A DNA stretch of 64,000 nt from Aureimonas ureilytica DSM 18598 = NBRC 106430 (GCF_000382705.1 NZ_ARQE01000005.1:62001-126000); one strand, 5' to 3'; positions 8,440 through 18,964 are shown, counted from the stretch's first letter. Program-made: numbers and translations. Notes: generated by a model not told the origin, from the sequence alone.

Positions 8440-9759
8440 TCAGGCCGCTTCGGTCAACCGTTCGGCCTCGGCGCGAACCGTGTCCACCGGCTTCAGCTCG
8501 CCGCGCACGGGCGTGCCGGAGGCCTTGTAGTCGCCCGCGACTTCGGCGGCGATCGTGTCGGCCGTGATGGCCGAGAGCGTCCAGCCGAGATGGCCGTGGC
8601 CGGTGTTGTAATAGACGCCCTTCGCCTTGCCCCGGCCGACGCGCGGCATCATGTCCGGCATCATCGGGCGCAGGCCCGCCCAGGGCACGACCGAGGCGGT
8701 CGACACGCCGGGGAAGCGGTAGCGGCACCAGTCCACCAGCGGCTTGATGCGGGCCATGCGGATGTCGCGGTTCTCGCCCGCGAACTCCGCCGTGCCGGCG
8801 ATGCGCAGGCGATTGGGGCCGAGGCGGCTGGTGACGATCTTGGCCTTGTCGTCGAGCAGCGAGACATAGGGCGCGCCCTCGCGGCTCGCCTCGTCCTCGA
8901 GATTGACGGTGATCGAATAGCCCTTCACGGGATAGACGTTCACGCGGTCGCCCAGCATGGCGGCGAAGCGGCGCGAGCCGACGCCGGCGCAGATCACGGC
9001 CGCGTCGAAATCCTGACGGACCGCCTCGTCCTCCGTTCCCGCCTTGCGCGAGAAGACCGCGACGCCCCCGCCCTCGCGGGTGGAAAGCTGCGTGATATTC
9101 GCCTCGTAGCGGAAGGAGACGCCCTTGCGCTCGCAGGCGGCCGAAAGACCGCGCGTGTATTTGTGGATGTCGCCGGTGAAGTCGCTCTCGGTGAAGAAGC
9201 CACCGTGGAACTTGCCGGCAAGCGCGGGCTCGATCTGGTGGATGCCGGCATTGTCGAGCACGTCGCGGTGCAGGCCGCCCTTGGCATACAGATCGTTGAC
9301 GCGGAGCGCGTGGCGGAACTCCGATTCCGTCTCATAGACGTGGAGAATGCCGCGCTTCACGCAGTCGAAGTCGAAGCCCTCGCGCTCGGCCATGTCCATC
9401 AGATGCTGGCGGGCCGCGATCGCCATCTTCACGGTCGCGACCGTGTTCTCCTCGTAGGAGCGCGCGGCGAGCACGAATTCCGCCATCCAGGACAGCTTGT
9501 GCCAGGTCGGGCTCGGATGAACGAGCAGCGGCGCGTCCTTCTTGAGCATCCACTTGATGCCCTTCAGGAAGGTGGAAGGCGAGTTCCAGACTTCGGCATT
9601 GGAGGCCGAAAGCTGGCCGCCATTGGCGAAGGAGGTTTCCATGGCCGAATAGGCGTTGCGGTCGAAGACCGTCACGTCGAGGCCCTGGGACATGAGCTTA
9701 TAGGCAGTGGTCACGCCGGTGATACCGGCGCCAATAACGGCAACAGAGGTCACGATCAT
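8440..9759 (-). CDS. dadA: D-amino-acid dehydrogenase / glycine-oxidising FAD enzyme (DadA family)
   Basis: A 439-residue flavoprotein of the DAO family that oxidatively deaminates D-amino acids (or glycine) to oxoacids and passes electrons to the respiratory chain. The N-terminal Rossmann motif is VIGAGITGVTTAYKL, with the acidic ribose-binding residue in VFDRN. SFANGGQLSA and the C-terminal NTGHGHLGWTLS are typical of DadA. A tandem glycine riboswitch lies in its leader, so glycine is a likely physiological signal and perhaps a substrate. ATG 9759 has GAAGG just upstream. Transcription ends at the hairpin 8321-8369. Confidence 0.9.
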   Translation of the reverse strand: MIVTSVAVIGAGITGVTTAYKLMSQGLDVTVFDRNAYSAMETSFANGGQLSASNAEVWNSPSTFLKGIKWMLKKDAPLLVHPSPTWHKLSWMAEFVLAARSYEENTVATVKMAIAARQHLMDMAEREGFDFDCVKRGILHVYETESEFRHALRVNDLYAKGGLHRDVLDNAGIHQIEPALAGKFHGGFFTESDFTGDIHKYTRGLSAACERKGVSFRYEANITQLSTREGGGVAVFSRKAGTEDEAVRQDFDAAVICAGVGSRRFAAMLGDRVNVYPVKGYSITVNLEDEASREGAPYVSLLDDKAKIVTSRLGPNRLRIAGTAEFAGENRDIRMARIKPLVDWCRYRFPGVSTASVVPWAGLRPMMPDMMPRVGRGKAKGVYYNTGHGHLGWTLSAITADTIAAEVAGDYKASGTPVRGELKPVDTVRAEAERLTEAA

Positions 9760-9765
9760 CCTTCG

Positions 9766-9780
9766 CCCGATCGCATCGGG
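9766..9780 (-). promoter_or_regulatory. small hairpin just upstream of the dadA ribosome-binding site
   Basis: CCCGAT / ATCGGG with a 3-nt loop lies between the second glycine aptamer and the GAAGG ribosome site of dadA. It may be part of the riboswitch expression platform; that role is an inference. Confidence 0.35.
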
Positions 9781-9796
9781 TCTGGTCGTGCCCCTC

Positions 9797-9980
9797 CGTC
9801 ATTGGCCTGAGAGTTTCACGGCACGAGGATCAGCCCCCTCGCCGCTTTCTCCTTCGGCGGACGGCTGCGTGGAATCGCCGTCACTCTCCGGATGTGTGTT
9901 CGCGCTGCGCGGTCCTTTTGCCTGAGAGTTTCCGGGGCGGTTGCTCCTTCGGCGCCGGCAGATGCCGGTCTCTCCCGCAT
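9797..9980 (-). promoter_or_regulatory. tandem glycine riboswitch (gcvT type) in the dadA leader
   Basis: Read on the minus strand, two consecutive aptamers each carry the glycine-riboswitch core. The first (about 9979-9911) has GCGGGAGAGACC, CCGAAGGAGCAA and CTCTCAGGCAAAAGGACC. The second (about 9892-9797) has CCGGAGAG, CCGAAGGAGAAA and AACTCTCAGGCCAATGACGG. A linker of about 18 nt joins them, as in cooperative tandem switches. No intrinsic terminator follows before dadA, so control is probably translational. Glycine would be expected to switch expression on. Confidence 0.93.
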
Positions 9981-9997
9981 GCAGCGATATGGACTTA

Positions 9998-10026
9998 CAG
10001 ATACGCGACATCCCATGCCGCAGCAA
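9998..10026 (-). promoter_or_regulatory. putative promoter of the riboswitch-dadA transcript
   Basis: On the minus strand TTGCTG (10026-10021) and TATCTG (10003-9998) are separated by 17 bp. The predicted start of transcription, near 9990, lies about 10 nt before the first aptamer, which fits well. The -10 and -35 matches are moderate. Confidence 0.5.
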
Positions 10027-10086
10027 GCGCGAAGAGCCGGCAGACCCTGCCTCAGTTGAGGCATTCTGCCCAAAACGAAAGCAATT

Positions 10087-11610
10087 CTACTCGCCGCGCG
10101 GGAAGCGCTGCGCTTCCTCCAGAATGTTCAGGTCCATATGGTTGCGCATGTAGCGCTCGGAGGCCTTCTGGAGCGGCTGGAAATCCCAGGGGTAATAGGC
10201 GCCGTTGCGCAGCGCCTCGTAGGTGACGTGCCGGCGCGCCTGGCTCTGGCGCACCTCGCGGTCGAAGCGGGGGAGATCCCAGAGCGATTCGGCCTTCTTC
10301 GCAAAACCTGCGAGCGTCTCGGCCTGAGCCGGATCGCCGGCCAGATCGGTCAGCTCGTGCGGATCGGCGTCGAGATCGAAAAGCTGGTCCGGGTCAGCGG
10401 CGCAGCGGTTGAACTTCCAGCGCCCTTCGCGGATCGAGACCATGGGCGCGACCGAGCCTTCGGCGGCATATTCCATCGGAACCGCCTCGCGCCGCTCGCC
10501 GCGCGCCATCGTGTCGATCAGCGACACGCCGTCGATCCAGTCCGCGCCCGAGCCGAGATCGATGCCGGCAAGATCGGCGAGCGTCGGCAGGACGTCGAGC
10601 GTCGAAACGGGCTGGCGGAAGGTGCCGCCGGCCATTCCCGGCGCGGCCAGCATCATGGGCACGCGCGCCGAGCCTTCGAAGAAGTTCATCTTGAACCAGA
10701 GACCGCGCTCGCCCAGCATGTCGCCATGGTCGGAGACGAAGAGGATGGCGGTGTTGTCGGCCAGCCGCGTGGCCTCCAGCACCTCGATCAGCTCGCCGAC
10801 CTTCTCGTCGATATAGGAGATATTGGCGAAATAGGCCCGGCGCGAGCGGGCGATCATCTCGTCCGTGATGTCGTAGTCCTGATCGTTGCAGGCGGCCATG
10901 AGACGGCGCGAATGCGGGTCCTGCGCCTCGTCGGGCAGGCGGCCGATTTCGGGCAGGAGATGAGGCGCGCCCTCGTAGAGATCGAAGAAGCGCCGGCGCG
11001 CGACGTAAGGGTCGTGCGGATGGGTGAAGGACACGGTCAGGCAGAAGGGCCGCTCGTCGTGACCACGGCTGAGGTCATAGAGCTTGGCCTTGGCGTGATA
11101 GGCGACCTCGTCGTCATATTCGAGCTGGTTGGTGATCTCGGCCACTCCCGCCCCGGTGACGGAGCCGAGATTGTGATACCACCAGTCGATCCGCTCGCCG
11201 GGCTTGGTGTAGTCGGGCGTCCAGCCGAAATCGGCGGGATAGACATCGGTCGTCAGCCGCTCCTCGAAGCCGTGAAGCTGGTCCGGCCCGACGAAATGCA
11301 TCTTGCCGGACAGCGCCGTGCGATAGCCCGCGCGGCGCAGATAATGCGCGAAGGTCGGGATATCCGAGGCGAATTCGGCGGCATTGTCATAGACGCGCGT
11401 CTTGGACGGAAGCTGCGCGCTCATGAAGGAGGCGCGGGCCGGGGCGCAGAGCGGGCTCGCCGTATAGGTGTTGACGAAGCGCGCCGAGCGCTCAGCCAGC
11501 GCCTTGAGGTTCGGCGCATGAAGGAAAGGCGCCGGCCCGTCGGGAAAGAAGGTGCCGTTGAGCTGGTCCACCATGATGACGAGGATGTTGGGGCGGCGGG
11601 CGTCGGTCAT
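10087..11610 (-). CDS. betC: choline-sulfatase
   Basis: Type I sulfatase that hydrolyses choline-O-sulfate to choline and sulfate, feeding glycine-betaine synthesis. The 507 residues match BetC. The N-terminal metal site is VDQLNG, the formylglycine site is CAPAR (Cys to be modified), and metal residues recur in SDHGDMLGERG. The C-terminal YYPWDFQP segment is typical of choline sulfatases. It is the second gene of a choX-betC unit, separated from choX by an intercistronic hairpin. betI, betA and betB are not in the window. Confidence 0.93.
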   Translation of the reverse strand: MTDARRPNILVIMVDQLNGTFFPDGPAPFLHAPNLKALAERSARFVNTYTASPLCAPARASFMSAQLPSKTRVYDNAAEFASDIPTFAHYLRRAGYRTALSGKMHFVGPDQLHGFEERLTTDVYPADFGWTPDYTKPGERIDWWYHNLGSVTGAGVAEITNQLEYDDEVAYHAKAKLYDLSRGHDERPFCLTVSFTHPHDPYVARRRFFDLYEGAPHLLPEIGRLPDEAQDPHSRRLMAACNDQDYDITDEMIARSRRAYFANISYIDEKVGELIEVLEATRLADNTAILFVSDHGDMLGERGLWFKMNFFEGSARVPMMLAAPGMAGGTFRQPVSTLDVLPTLADLAGIDLGSGADWIDGVSLIDTMARGERREAVPMEYAAEGSVAPMVSIREGRWKFNRCAADPDQLFDLDADPHELTDLAGDPAQAETLAGFAKKAESLWDLPRFDREVRQSQARRHVTYEALRNGAYYPWDFQPLQKASERYMRNHMDLNILEEAQRFPRGE

Positions 11611-11641
11611 GGCGCTCTCTCAGGTCTCAAAACACAAGAAA

Positions 11642-11669
11642 CGGCGGCGCCTTTCGAGAAGCGCCGCCG
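11642..11669 (-). terminator. intercistronic hairpin between choX and betC
   Basis: A 9-bp GC stem (CGGCGGCGC / GCGCCGCCG) with a 10-nt loop is followed on the minus strand by TTTCTTGTGTTTT. It is a partial terminator or an mRNA 3' stabiliser that would leave choX more abundant than betC. Confidence 0.6.
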
Positions 11670-11688
11670 CGAAACAGGATGGGGTCGA

Positions 11689-12630
11689 TCAGGCGCCGAT
11701 CTTGGCCTTGACGGCGGCCAGACCCGGCTGTCCGTCCAGCGTGGTGATGCCGGCGAGCCAGGGCTCCAGAACGGCCGGGTTCTTGGCGAGCCAGGCCTTG
11801 GCCGCCTTGTTCGGGTCGGTGCCCTCGGCGAGCGCGGCCATCATCTCGTTTTCCATCTCGACGGTGAAATGCATCTGCGAGAAGAGCTTGGCCGCGTTGG
11901 GGCATTCGCTCGCATAGCCCGTGCGGGCCAGCGTATAGACCTCGGCGCCGCCATAGTTCGGGCCGAAAAACTCGTCCGCGCCCGAAAGATAGGTGATGCC
12001 CATATTGTTCATCGGATGGGGCGCCCAGCCGAGGAACACGATCCAGTCCTTGGACCGCTCGGCGCGCTGCACCTGCGCGAGCATGCCCTGTTCGGAACTG
12101 TCGACGAGCTTCCAGCCCTTCAGGCCATAGGCCGGCGCATCGATCATCGACTGGATGTTGGTGTTGGCCGGCGCGCCGGGCTCGATGCCGTAGACCTCGG
12201 ACTTGAACTTGTCGGCGTTGGCCGCGAGGTCCTTCACGTCCTTGACGCCCGCTTCGGCCACATAGTTCGGCACGGCCAGCGTGAACTTGGCGCCTTCCAG
12301 ATTCTTGGTGACAACGTCGGCCGCCTTCTTGGCCTCCAGCTCGTCGCGGAACTTCTTCTGCGCCGGCATCCAGTTGCCGAGGAAGACGTCGGTCTGCTTG
12401 TTGGCGAGCGCCTGATAGCCGACGGGCACGCCGAGCGTCTCGATCTTGGCGGTGTAGCCGAGGCCGTCGAGAACGGTGCTCGCCAGCGCGTTGGTGGAGG
12501 TGATGTCGCTCCAGCCGGGGTCCGACATGCGCACCATCTTGCAGGCGGCCGGATCGGCGGCGAAGGCGGCGCTTGGAAGCGCGACGGCGGCGGCGAGCGC
12601 GGCGACGGCGAAGCGGGCGGAACGGAGCAT
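11689..12630 (-). CDS. choX: choline ABC transporter periplasmic binding protein
   Basis: A 313-residue exported protein of the OpuAC superfamily with a clear signal peptide (cleavage near AFAAD). Aromatic residues expected to cage the trimethylammonium group occur in DPGWSD, GNWMPA, PNYVAE and GWAPHP, as in rhizobial ChoX. It delivers choline (and acetylcholine) to an inner-membrane permease. The usual partners choW and choV are absent; betC follows instead. A binding-protein-less permease set of a related family lies 5 kb away. Confidence 0.92.
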   Translation of the reverse strand: MLRSARFAVAALAAAVALPSAAFAADPAACKMVRMSDPGWSDITSTNALASTVLDGLGYTAKIETLGVPVGYQALANKQTDVFLGNWMPAQKKFRDELEAKKAADVVTKNLEGAKFTLAVPNYVAEAGVKDVKDLAANADKFKSEVYGIEPGAPANTNIQSMIDAPAYGLKGWKLVDSSEQGMLAQVQRAERSKDWIVFLGWAPHPMNNMGITYLSGADEFFGPNYGGAEVYTLARTGYASECPNAAKLFSQMHFTVEMENEMMAALAEGTDPNKAAKAWLAKNPAVLEPWLAGITTLDGQPGLAAVKAKIGA

Positions 12631-12839
12631 CGAAAAACCTCGATTCTGGAAGGCCGTCGTCGGGACGCCTTATCGATTGCTTATCAGGACCGAGACCCAG
12701 CCGGCTTTCAAGGTCCTTTCCTTCGCTCTGCACCGCGGAAAGAGGACGCGCTATGCTCGCCCTGCCCGTTTTCGCAAGACCGGGCGCGGTTGAGAACGAA
12801 CCGACGTGGCGGCGCGCAACGCAGGGAGCATGGAGCGCG

Positions 12840-13199
12840 ATGGACGAGGACCACATAGCCGAGATGTTCGAGGGCCTCGGACCCGTGACCATCCGCCGCA
12901 TGTTCGGCGGCAAGGGCGTCTATCACGCCGGCCTGATCGTCGCGGTCGACTTTCGCGACGAGATTCTTCTCAAGGCCGACGCGACGAGCGCCCCGCTTTT
13001 TGCAGAGGCCGGCGCGCGCCAATGGACTTATGAGGGCCAGACCGGGCGACCGGTTCTCATGCCCTACTGGTCGATCCCCGACGAGGCGTTGGACGACCCC
13101 GAGGCGCTGGCGCACTGGGTCAGGCTCGCCTTCGAAGCGGCCTTGCGCGCGGGGGCCGCTAAGCCGCCACGTCGGCGCAAGGCCCCCTCAGCGCTCTGA
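12840..13199 (+). CDS. TfoX/Sxy family protein (N-terminal domain only)
   Basis: A 119-residue protein with the TfoX N-terminal domain: the [10 protein letters not shown] motif, the DEILLKAD strand, and a conserved Met-Pro-Tyr-Trp segment before the acidic PDEALDD. In gammaproteobacteria such proteins co-activate competence genes; the alphaproteobacterial single-domain members have no established role. A basic tail (PRRRKAP) follows. ATG 12840 was chosen because the domain begins there and GGAG precedes it. The 3' end overlaps the RND gene on the other strand by 12 bp. Confidence 0.75.
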   Translation: MDEDHIAEMFEGLGPVTIRRMFGGKGVYHAGLIVAVDFRDEILLKADATSAPLFAEAGARQWTYEGQTGRPVLMPYWSIPDEALDDPEALAHWVRLAFEAALRAGAAKPPRRRKAPSAL

Positions 13200-16100
13200 G
13201 GCCAGCTTTTCGGCCAAAGCCGGATCATCGGCCGAGCGCGGCAGGAAACGGCGCGTGCGGCGCTTGAAGCCCTCGATATAGGTGAGCACCACCGGCACGA
13301 AGATCAGCGTGAGGATGGTCGAGGAAATCAGCCCGCCGATCACGGCATGGGCCATCGGCGCGCGCTGCTCGCCCCCCTCGCCGAGGCCAAGTGCCAGCGG
13401 CACCATGCCGAAGATCATGGCGAGCGTCGTCATCACGATCGGCCGCAGGCGCACCGCGCCCGCCTCCGCCAAGCTCTCGCGCAGTTCCACGCCCCTTGCC
13501 CGCGCCTGGTTGGAATAGTCCACCAGCAGGATCGCGTTCTTGGTCACAAGGCCCATCAGCATGATGAAGCCGATGATGGAGAAGATGTTGAGCGTCGAGC
13601 CCGTGGCGTAGAGGCCGAGCAGCACGCCGATCAGGGAGAGCGGCAGCGACATCATGATCGCCACCGGCTGGAGGAAGGAGCCGAACTGCGAGGCGAGGAT
13701 CAGGTAGATGAAGATCACCGCGAGCCCCAGCGCCTGGAGCGCATAGCCCGTGCTTTCCGCCATGTTCTCGGCATCGCCCCCGAAGGAGATGCGATAGCCC
13801 GGCGGCAGCTGGAGCTTGGCGATCTCGCGCTGGAGATCGGACGTCACCTCGCCCAGCGCCCGGCCCGAGACATTGGCGGAGATGCGCACTTCGCGCTGGA
13901 GATCGCGCCGGTTGATGGAACTCGCCGCCACGCTGTCCACGACATCGGCCACCTGATCGAGCGCGACCGTGACGGGCCGGTTTTCCGCGTCGCGCCGGCC
14001 GGTGGCGATGGTGAGCGCGCGAAGCTGCTCCGCCCTTGCACGACCCTCTTCGGGCAGGCGCACCATCACATCATAGGTTTCTCCATCCGGCGCGTTCCAG
14101 ACGGAGACGGCATCGCCCGCCACGAGGGGGCGCAGCGTGTCGCCAATCTGGGTCAGCGTGATGCCGAGATCGCTCGCCGCCTCGCGCCGCACGCGGATCG
14201 CCAGCGTCGGCTGCTCGTCCTCGATGGAGGATTCGACCTCGATCGCGCCGGGAATGGCGCGTAGCGCGGCGGTCAACTGGGTGGACAGGCGCTTCAATTC
14301 GGCCGGGCTTTCGCCGAGCACCGAGAATTGCAGGGGCTTGGCGGACGCGCCGCCGCCCCCGCCGCCGCCCATGGCGCTCTGGTTGATCGAAACGGTCAGC
14401 CCCGCGATGCGCGAGAGCGCCGGGCGCAGCGGCTCGACCACATCGGCGGTGGAGCGCGTGCGCTCCGCGATGGGCTTCAGCGTCACGGCGACATTGGCCG
14501 CATTGAAGCCGCGCGAGCCGCCGGAATTGATGGTGGAATAGGTCGTCATCACCTCGGGCTGGGCGCGAAGCACGCGCTCGACCTGCGCGACCTTCATCGC
14601 CGTGTATTCGAGCGAGGAGCCCTCGGGCGCTTCCAGCGAGACGGTGAACTCGCCATTGTCGCCCTCGGGCAGGAACTCCGCGCCAATGCGCGGCACCAGC
14701 ATGAGGCTCGCCACGAAGATCGCGAGCGTCGCGAACACCGTCAGGATGCGGTGCCGGAAGCTCCAGCGAATGACGCGCGCATAGCCACCCGACAGGCGCT
14801 CGAACCCCCGGTCGAAGCGCGCCACCAGCCGCCCGACCGGCCCGCGCTTGGCGCCGGGATGGGCGTGCGGATCGTACCAGACGCTGGAGAGCATCGGGTC
14901 GAGCGTGAAGGAGACGAAGAGCGAGATGAGGACGGCAACCGAAACCGTGACGCCGAACTGGAGAAAGAAGCGCCCGATAATGCCGCCCATGAAGGCGACG
15001 GGCAGGAACACCGCGACGATGGACAGCGTCGTCGCCAGAACCGCGAGGCCGATTTCGTTCGTGCCGTCGAGCGCGGCCTGCCGGTGGCTCTTGCCCATGG
15101 CAAGATGGCGCGTGATGTTCTCGCGCACCACGATCGCGTCGTCGATCAGGATGCCGATGGCGAGCGACAGGGCCAGAAGCGTCATCGTGTTCAGCGTGAA
15201 GCCGAGCGCGTAGATGATCGCGAAGGTGCCGATCACCGAGATCGGCAGGGTCAGGCCGGTGATGACGGTCGAGCGCCAGGAGTTGAGGAAGAGGAAGACG
15301 ATCGCGACCGTCAGGCACGCGCCCTCGATCAGCGTGCGCTGCACCTCGGAGACCTGCGCCGAGATGGCTCGCGAATTGTCGCGCGAGACCGCGAGATCAT
15401 AGCCCTGCGGCCCCAGCTCGGTCTGGAGCTTGGCGATCTCGGCGCGGAGCGCCTGGGCGACCTGAACCGTGTTCGCCCCTTGCACCTTCACGACGTCGAC
15501 GCCGAGCGACTGGACGCCGTTGCGGGCCGCGCGGCTCGTCAGTTCCGCGCCGCCTTCGCGCACGGTCGCAAGGTCAGCCAGATAGATCGGCGCGCCGCCC
15601 TCCGTCGCCACGATGATGCGCTCGAAGCCCGCCACGTCGTCGATCCGGCCCTCCACCGTCACCGTGCGCTCGTCGATGCCCGAGACGAGCGTACCGGCGG
15701 CGATGTCCTGGTTCTCGCGGCGGATGGCGTCGAGCACGGCCGAGGTGCCGACGCCCAGCGCCTCCATGCGCTCGGGATCGAGCAGAACCTGCACCTGCCG
15801 CTTCGCGCCGCCAACGATCGAGGTCTGGCCGACGCCCGCCACGACGTTCAGCCGCTTGGTGACGATCTGGTCGGCGATCGTGGTGATATCGGTCAGCGAA
15901 TGGGTGGCCGAGGAGATGGCGAGCGAGAGGATCGGCTGGTCGTCGGGGTTGAAGCGCGTGACCTGCGGCGTGTCCACGCCATCGGCGAAACCGGCTTCGA
16001 GCCGGGAGACGCGATCGCGCACCTCCTGCGCGGCGACGCCGGAATCGGTTTCCAGCGTGAACTCCACGATGACCAGCGAGCGCCCCTCGAAGGTCTGGGA

Positions 16101-16343
16101 CGACACGGTGTCCACGCCGCCGATCGTGTTCACCGCCTGCTCGATCGGCCGCGTCACCTCCGATTCCACGGTCTCGGGCGAGGCGCCGGTGTAGCTGGTC
16201 GAGACGACGACGACGGGCAGGTCCACCTCAGGGAACTGCTCGACGCCGAGGCGCGAATAGCCGAACAGGCCGATCACGACGATCGCCGCCATCATCATCG
16301 TCGCGAAGACGGGATGGGCGACGCTGATGCGGGTGAGGAACAT
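13188..16343 (-). CDS. RND-family efflux transporter, inner-membrane pump
   Basis: A 1051-residue, 12-helix proton-driven pump of the AcrB/MexB superfamily. The N-terminal helix ([14 protein letters not shown]) and the IAGVGQ-type periplasmic domain are present. TM4 carries the proton-relay pair in [10 protein letters not shown], followed by GGIIGRFF-type helices. The central domain has a Gly-run ([10 protein letters not shown]). It is more like heavy multidrug or lipid-type RND pumps without an adjacent outer-membrane channel gene. It follows its adaptor gene by 2 bp in one operon. No TetR regulator is adjacent. Exported substrates are unknown. Confidence 0.92.
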   Translation of the reverse strand: MFLTRISVAHPVFATMMMAAIVVIGLFGYSRLGVEQFPEVDLPVVVVSTSYTGASPETVESEVTRPIEQAVNTIGGVDTVSSQTFEGRSLVIVEFTLETDSGVAAQEVRDRVSRLEAGFADGVDTPQVTRFNPDDQPILSLAISSATHSLTDITTIADQIVTKRLNVVAGVGQTSIVGGAKRQVQVLLDPERMEALGVGTSAVLDAIRRENQDIAAGTLVSGIDERTVTVEGRIDDVAGFERIIVATEGGAPIYLADLATVREGGAELTSRAARNGVQSLGVDVVKVQGANTVQVAQALRAEIAKLQTELGPQGYDLAVSRDNSRAISAQVSEVQRTLIEGACLTVAIVFLFLNSWRSTVITGLTLPISVIGTFAIIYALGFTLNTMTLLALSLAIGILIDDAIVVRENITRHLAMGKSHRQAALDGTNEIGLAVLATTLSIVAVFLPVAFMGGIIGRFFLQFGVTVSVAVLISLFVSFTLDPMLSSVWYDPHAHPGAKRGPVGRLVARFDRGFERLSGGYARVIRWSFRHRILTVFATLAIFVASLMLVPRIGAEFLPEGDNGEFTVSLEAPEGSSLEYTAMKVAQVERVLRAQPEVMTTYSTINSGGSRGFNAANVAVTLKPIAERTRSTADVVEPLRPALSRIAGLTVSINQSAMGGGGGGGASAKPLQFSVLGESPAELKRLSTQLTAALRAIPGAIEVESSIEDEQPTLAIRVRREAASDLGITLTQIGDTLRPLVAGDAVSVWNAPDGETYDVMVRLPEEGRARAEQLRALTIATGRRDAENRPVTVALDQVADVVDSVAASSINRRDLQREVRISANVSGRALGEVTSDLQREIAKLQLPPGYRISFGGDAENMAESTGYALQALGLAVIFIYLILASQFGSFLQPVAIMMSLPLSLIGVLLGLYATGSTLNIFSIIGFIMLMGLVTKNAILLVDYSNQARARGVELRESLAEAGAVRLRPIVMTTLAMIFGMVPLALGLGEGGEQRAPMAHAVIGGLISSTILTLIFVPVVLTYIEGFKRRTRRFLPRSADDPALAEKLASER

Positions 16344-16345
16344 GT

Positions 16346-17479
16346 CTAGCCCAGATCCGCGATGGTGACGTCGGTGTCGGGTTTCAGATCAGGCAAGGGC
16401 GCGGTGACGATCACATCGCCTTCCGCCAGCCCGCGCGCCACTTCCACGAGCCCGCGATCGGCGAACGCGGCGCCGAGCTGGACCGGCTGGCGGTGCAGGC
16501 GACCGCCGCGCGCGGCGAGCACGAAGGCGCCCTCCTCGTCCCGCCGGATGGCGGCGGAGGGAAGCGCGATCACGTCCGGGTAGCTTTCGACCTCGATCTC
16601 CCCCGTGGCGAACAATCCGCCGCGCAGCAGCCCCTCTCCGTTCGGGACACTCAGGAACACGCGCACGGCGCGCGAGCCGGCGACGGCGACCGGCGCGATG
16701 CGCGCGACCTTGGCTTCCACCACGCGGCCCGCAGAGCCCTCGATGCGCATTTGCGCCCGCTGGCCGACGCGCACCTCGGAAATGCGGCTGGTCGGCACCA
16801 GCGCCTCGATCTGCATTTCGTTGAGGTCCACGACCTGGAACAGTTCGGTGTTCACCGGTACGCTCTGCCCCGGCTCGACCGAGCGCTGCGACACGGTTCC
16901 GTCGAAAGGCGCCTTCACCTCGGCATCGCCAAGCGCCTTGCGCGCGTCGGCGACGCCCGCTTCCAAGCCGCGCACTTCCGCTTCCAGCGACAGAAGCTCG
17001 GCCTCGGCCTGCAAGAGCGCCGCTTCGGAGGAGATGCCGGCCGAGCCGAGCCTGCGGCTGCGCTCCAGCGTCGAGGCGGCGAGACGCCGCTGTGCCTGCT
17101 TGGCCTCCAGCGTCGCTTCCTGCGCGGCGAGGGCCGATCGCAAGACCACCGTGTCGAAACGCGCGATCACCTCGCCTGCCGTCACCTTGTCGCCCACCTC
17201 GGCGCTCACCTCGGCCAATTGGCCGGAGACCTGCGCGTTCACAGCGCCGACGCGGCGCGGCTCGGCCGAGCCCGACACGCGCACCGTGCGCGTCAGCGTC
17301 TGCGGCGCGACCTTGGAGACCTCGGCGCCCGCCAGCTCGACACCCGCCGCGACAGGGGCCTGCGAGGCCTGTTGAGCGGTGGGCGGAGCGGCCTCGCGCG
17401 CGCGGCTCCACCCGATGGCGCCGGCCAGACCTCCCGCGAGGAGAACCACGATCAAACCTGTGCGGAGCCTTCCGGCCAT
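16346..17479 (-). CDS. RND efflux periplasmic adaptor (membrane fusion protein)
   Basis: A 377-residue adaptor linking the RND pump to an outer-membrane channel. It has one N-terminal membrane anchor ([16 protein letters not shown]), a lipoyl/barrel-sandwich half at about residues 70-100 ([14 protein letters not shown]), an alpha-hairpin coiled coil rich in Ala/Glu/Leu (about 110-185), the second lipoyl half (VKAPFDGTV), and a beta-barrel domain. It is first gene of the pump operon. The region upstream to the next gene (279 bp) is a divergent intergenic space with no clear operator. Confidence 0.9.
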   Translation of the reverse strand: MAGRLRTGLIVVLLAGGLAGAIGWSRAREAAPPTAQQASQAPVAAGVELAGAEVSKVAPQTLTRTVRVSGSAEPRRVGAVNAQVSGQLAEVSAEVGDKVTAGEVIARFDTVVLRSALAAQEATLEAKQAQRRLAASTLERSRRLGSAGISSEAALLQAEAELLSLEAEVRGLEAGVADARKALGDAEVKAPFDGTVSQRSVEPGQSVPVNTELFQVVDLNEMQIEALVPTSRISEVRVGQRAQMRIEGSAGRVVEAKVARIAPVAVAGSRAVRVFLSVPNGEGLLRGGLFATGEIEVESYPDVIALPSAAIRRDEEGAFVLAARGGRLHRQPVQLGAAFADRGLVEVARGLAEGDVIVTAPLPDLKPDTDVTIADLG

Positions 17480-17758
17480 GCCAACTCTACCCGAATTTCA
17501 AAAGACGCAGCCAGCCACTAGGCGCAAAGAACGGCCTTGGCGTGACGTGAGGATCGGGGAGAGCCGCGTCAAGCACTTGGCGGAGCGCCATTGGCGCGGC
17601 ACTCTGTCCTTCGTCGCGACCGATGGATTCTGACGCGGAGGCGCTGACGCGCGCGCTTGCCGCCCCATAATCTCAAGGAACGAGCCACACAAGGAAATGC
17701 GCGGATCACAAATCCGTTGCATGTTCCGCCGGCTCGCGGAACGGAGACCGAGCAGCCG

Positions 17759-18964
17759 ATGACTTCCACCGAGGCGGAGATGGACGAACCCGGCCGCGCC
17801 TTCGCGCCGGGCCTCGATCGTCTCGGGCTTCTCCTCGTCGGCATCGGCGCGGCGGCGCTTCTCTTCCTGCCCTTCGCGACCTTTCGGGCCAATCGCATCG
17901 TGCCGGGTCAGGGCCATTCCGTTTTCGAGGCGCTTTCGCCCGCGCTCGCTTCGACGCTCGCGGCAGCGCTGGCGCTGGTGGCTCTCGTCGCTCTCCTGCG
18001 CGGCCCCCCCTTGCCGCGTCTCGTCGTGGCGCTCGGGGGCCTCGGTTTCCTCCTCGCCGCGATCGGCGCGGCGCCCGCCCATCTCACGCCGGCCGGCAAC
18101 AGCTATGCCCGCGTCGCGCCGGGCTCGGGCTTCTGGCTCCTCGTTTTCGCCCTCGCGCTTCTGGCGACCGATGCGCTCGCGCGAATGCGCCCGCCGCCGC
18201 TGGCACGCGTCGCGCTGCTTCTCGCGGCCGGCGCCGCGCTCTTCGTCTTCTTTCGCTTAGGCGTCTGGGACGGGCTTTCGGTGATGAAGGAATACCGCCC
18301 CCGCGCCGACAGCTTCGCGCGCGAAGCCGGCACGCATGTGGTTCTGGCGCTCGGCTCGCTTGCGGCCGCCGTCGCCGTCGGCCTGCCGCTCGGCATTCTC
18401 TGCCACCGGGTCGACGCGCTGCGCGAGCCCGTTCTCGGCACGCTCAACGTCGTGCAGACGATCCCGTCCATCGCCCTGTTCGGCCTTCTGATCGCGCCGC
18501 TCGGCTGGGTCGCGCTGAACGTGCCGGGCGCGCGCGAAATCGGCATCGGCGGCATTGGCGCGGCGCCAGCGCTCGTCGCGCTGTTCCTCTACTCGCTGCT
18601 GCCCATGGCGGCCAACACGGTCGCGGGCCTTGCCGCCGTACCCTTCAGCGCGCACGACGCGGCGCGCGGTCTCGGCATGACCGGCCGCCAGCGCCTGTTT
18701 CGCGTCGAGCTGCCGCTCGCCCTGCCGGTGATCCTGACGGGCGTGCGCATCACGCTCGTCCAGAATATCGGCCTCGCCACGGTCGCCGCGCTGATCGGCG
18801 GCGGCGGCCTCGGCGTCTTCGTGTTCCAGGGCCTCGGGCAGACCGCGATGGACCTCGTCCTTCTCGGCGCGCTGCCGACCGTCGCCCTCGCCTTTTCCGC
18901 TGCCGTCCTGCTCGACGCCGCCGTCGAACTCGCCCAAGTTCCCAGCCAAGGATCGTCCGTATGA
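17759..18964 (+). CDS. glycine-betaine/choline-type ABC permease with N-terminal extension (YehY-like)
   Basis: A 401-residue inner-membrane permease. The C-terminal ~200 residues are the BPD_transp_1 domain with the coupling loop EAARGLGMT-like segment (HDAARGLGMTGRQ). The N-terminal half adds about five hydrophobic helices, as in YehY of the E. coli YehZYXW osmoprotectant importer. The stop overlaps the ATPase start (ATGA). The ATG at 17759 is the first one that fits; its ribosome site is weak. CATAAT at 17666-17671 may be a -10 element. Confidence 0.82.
   Translation: MTSTEAEMDEPGRAFAPGLDRLGLLLVGIGAAALLFLPFATFRANRIVPGQGHSVFEALSPALASTLAAALALVALVALLRGPPLPRLVVALGGLGFLLAAIGAAPAHLTPAGNSYARVAPGSGFWLLVFALALLATDALARMRPPPLARVALLLAAGAALFVFFRLGVWDGLSVMKEYRPRADSFAREAGTHVVLALGSLAAAVAVGLPLGILCHRVDALREPVLGTLNVVQTIPSIALFGLLIAPLGWVALNVPGAREIGIGGIGAAPALVALFLYSLLPMAANTVAGLAAVPFSAHDAARGLGMTGRQRLFRVELPLALPVILTGVRITLVQNIGLATVAALIGGGGLGVFVFQGLGQTAMDLVLLGALPTVALAFSAAVLLDAAVELAQVPSQGSSV

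Noticed and set aside
8440-9759. Glycine oxidase ThiO for thiamine synthesis
   Set aside because: Length and C-terminal signature fit DadA, and no thi genes are adjacent.
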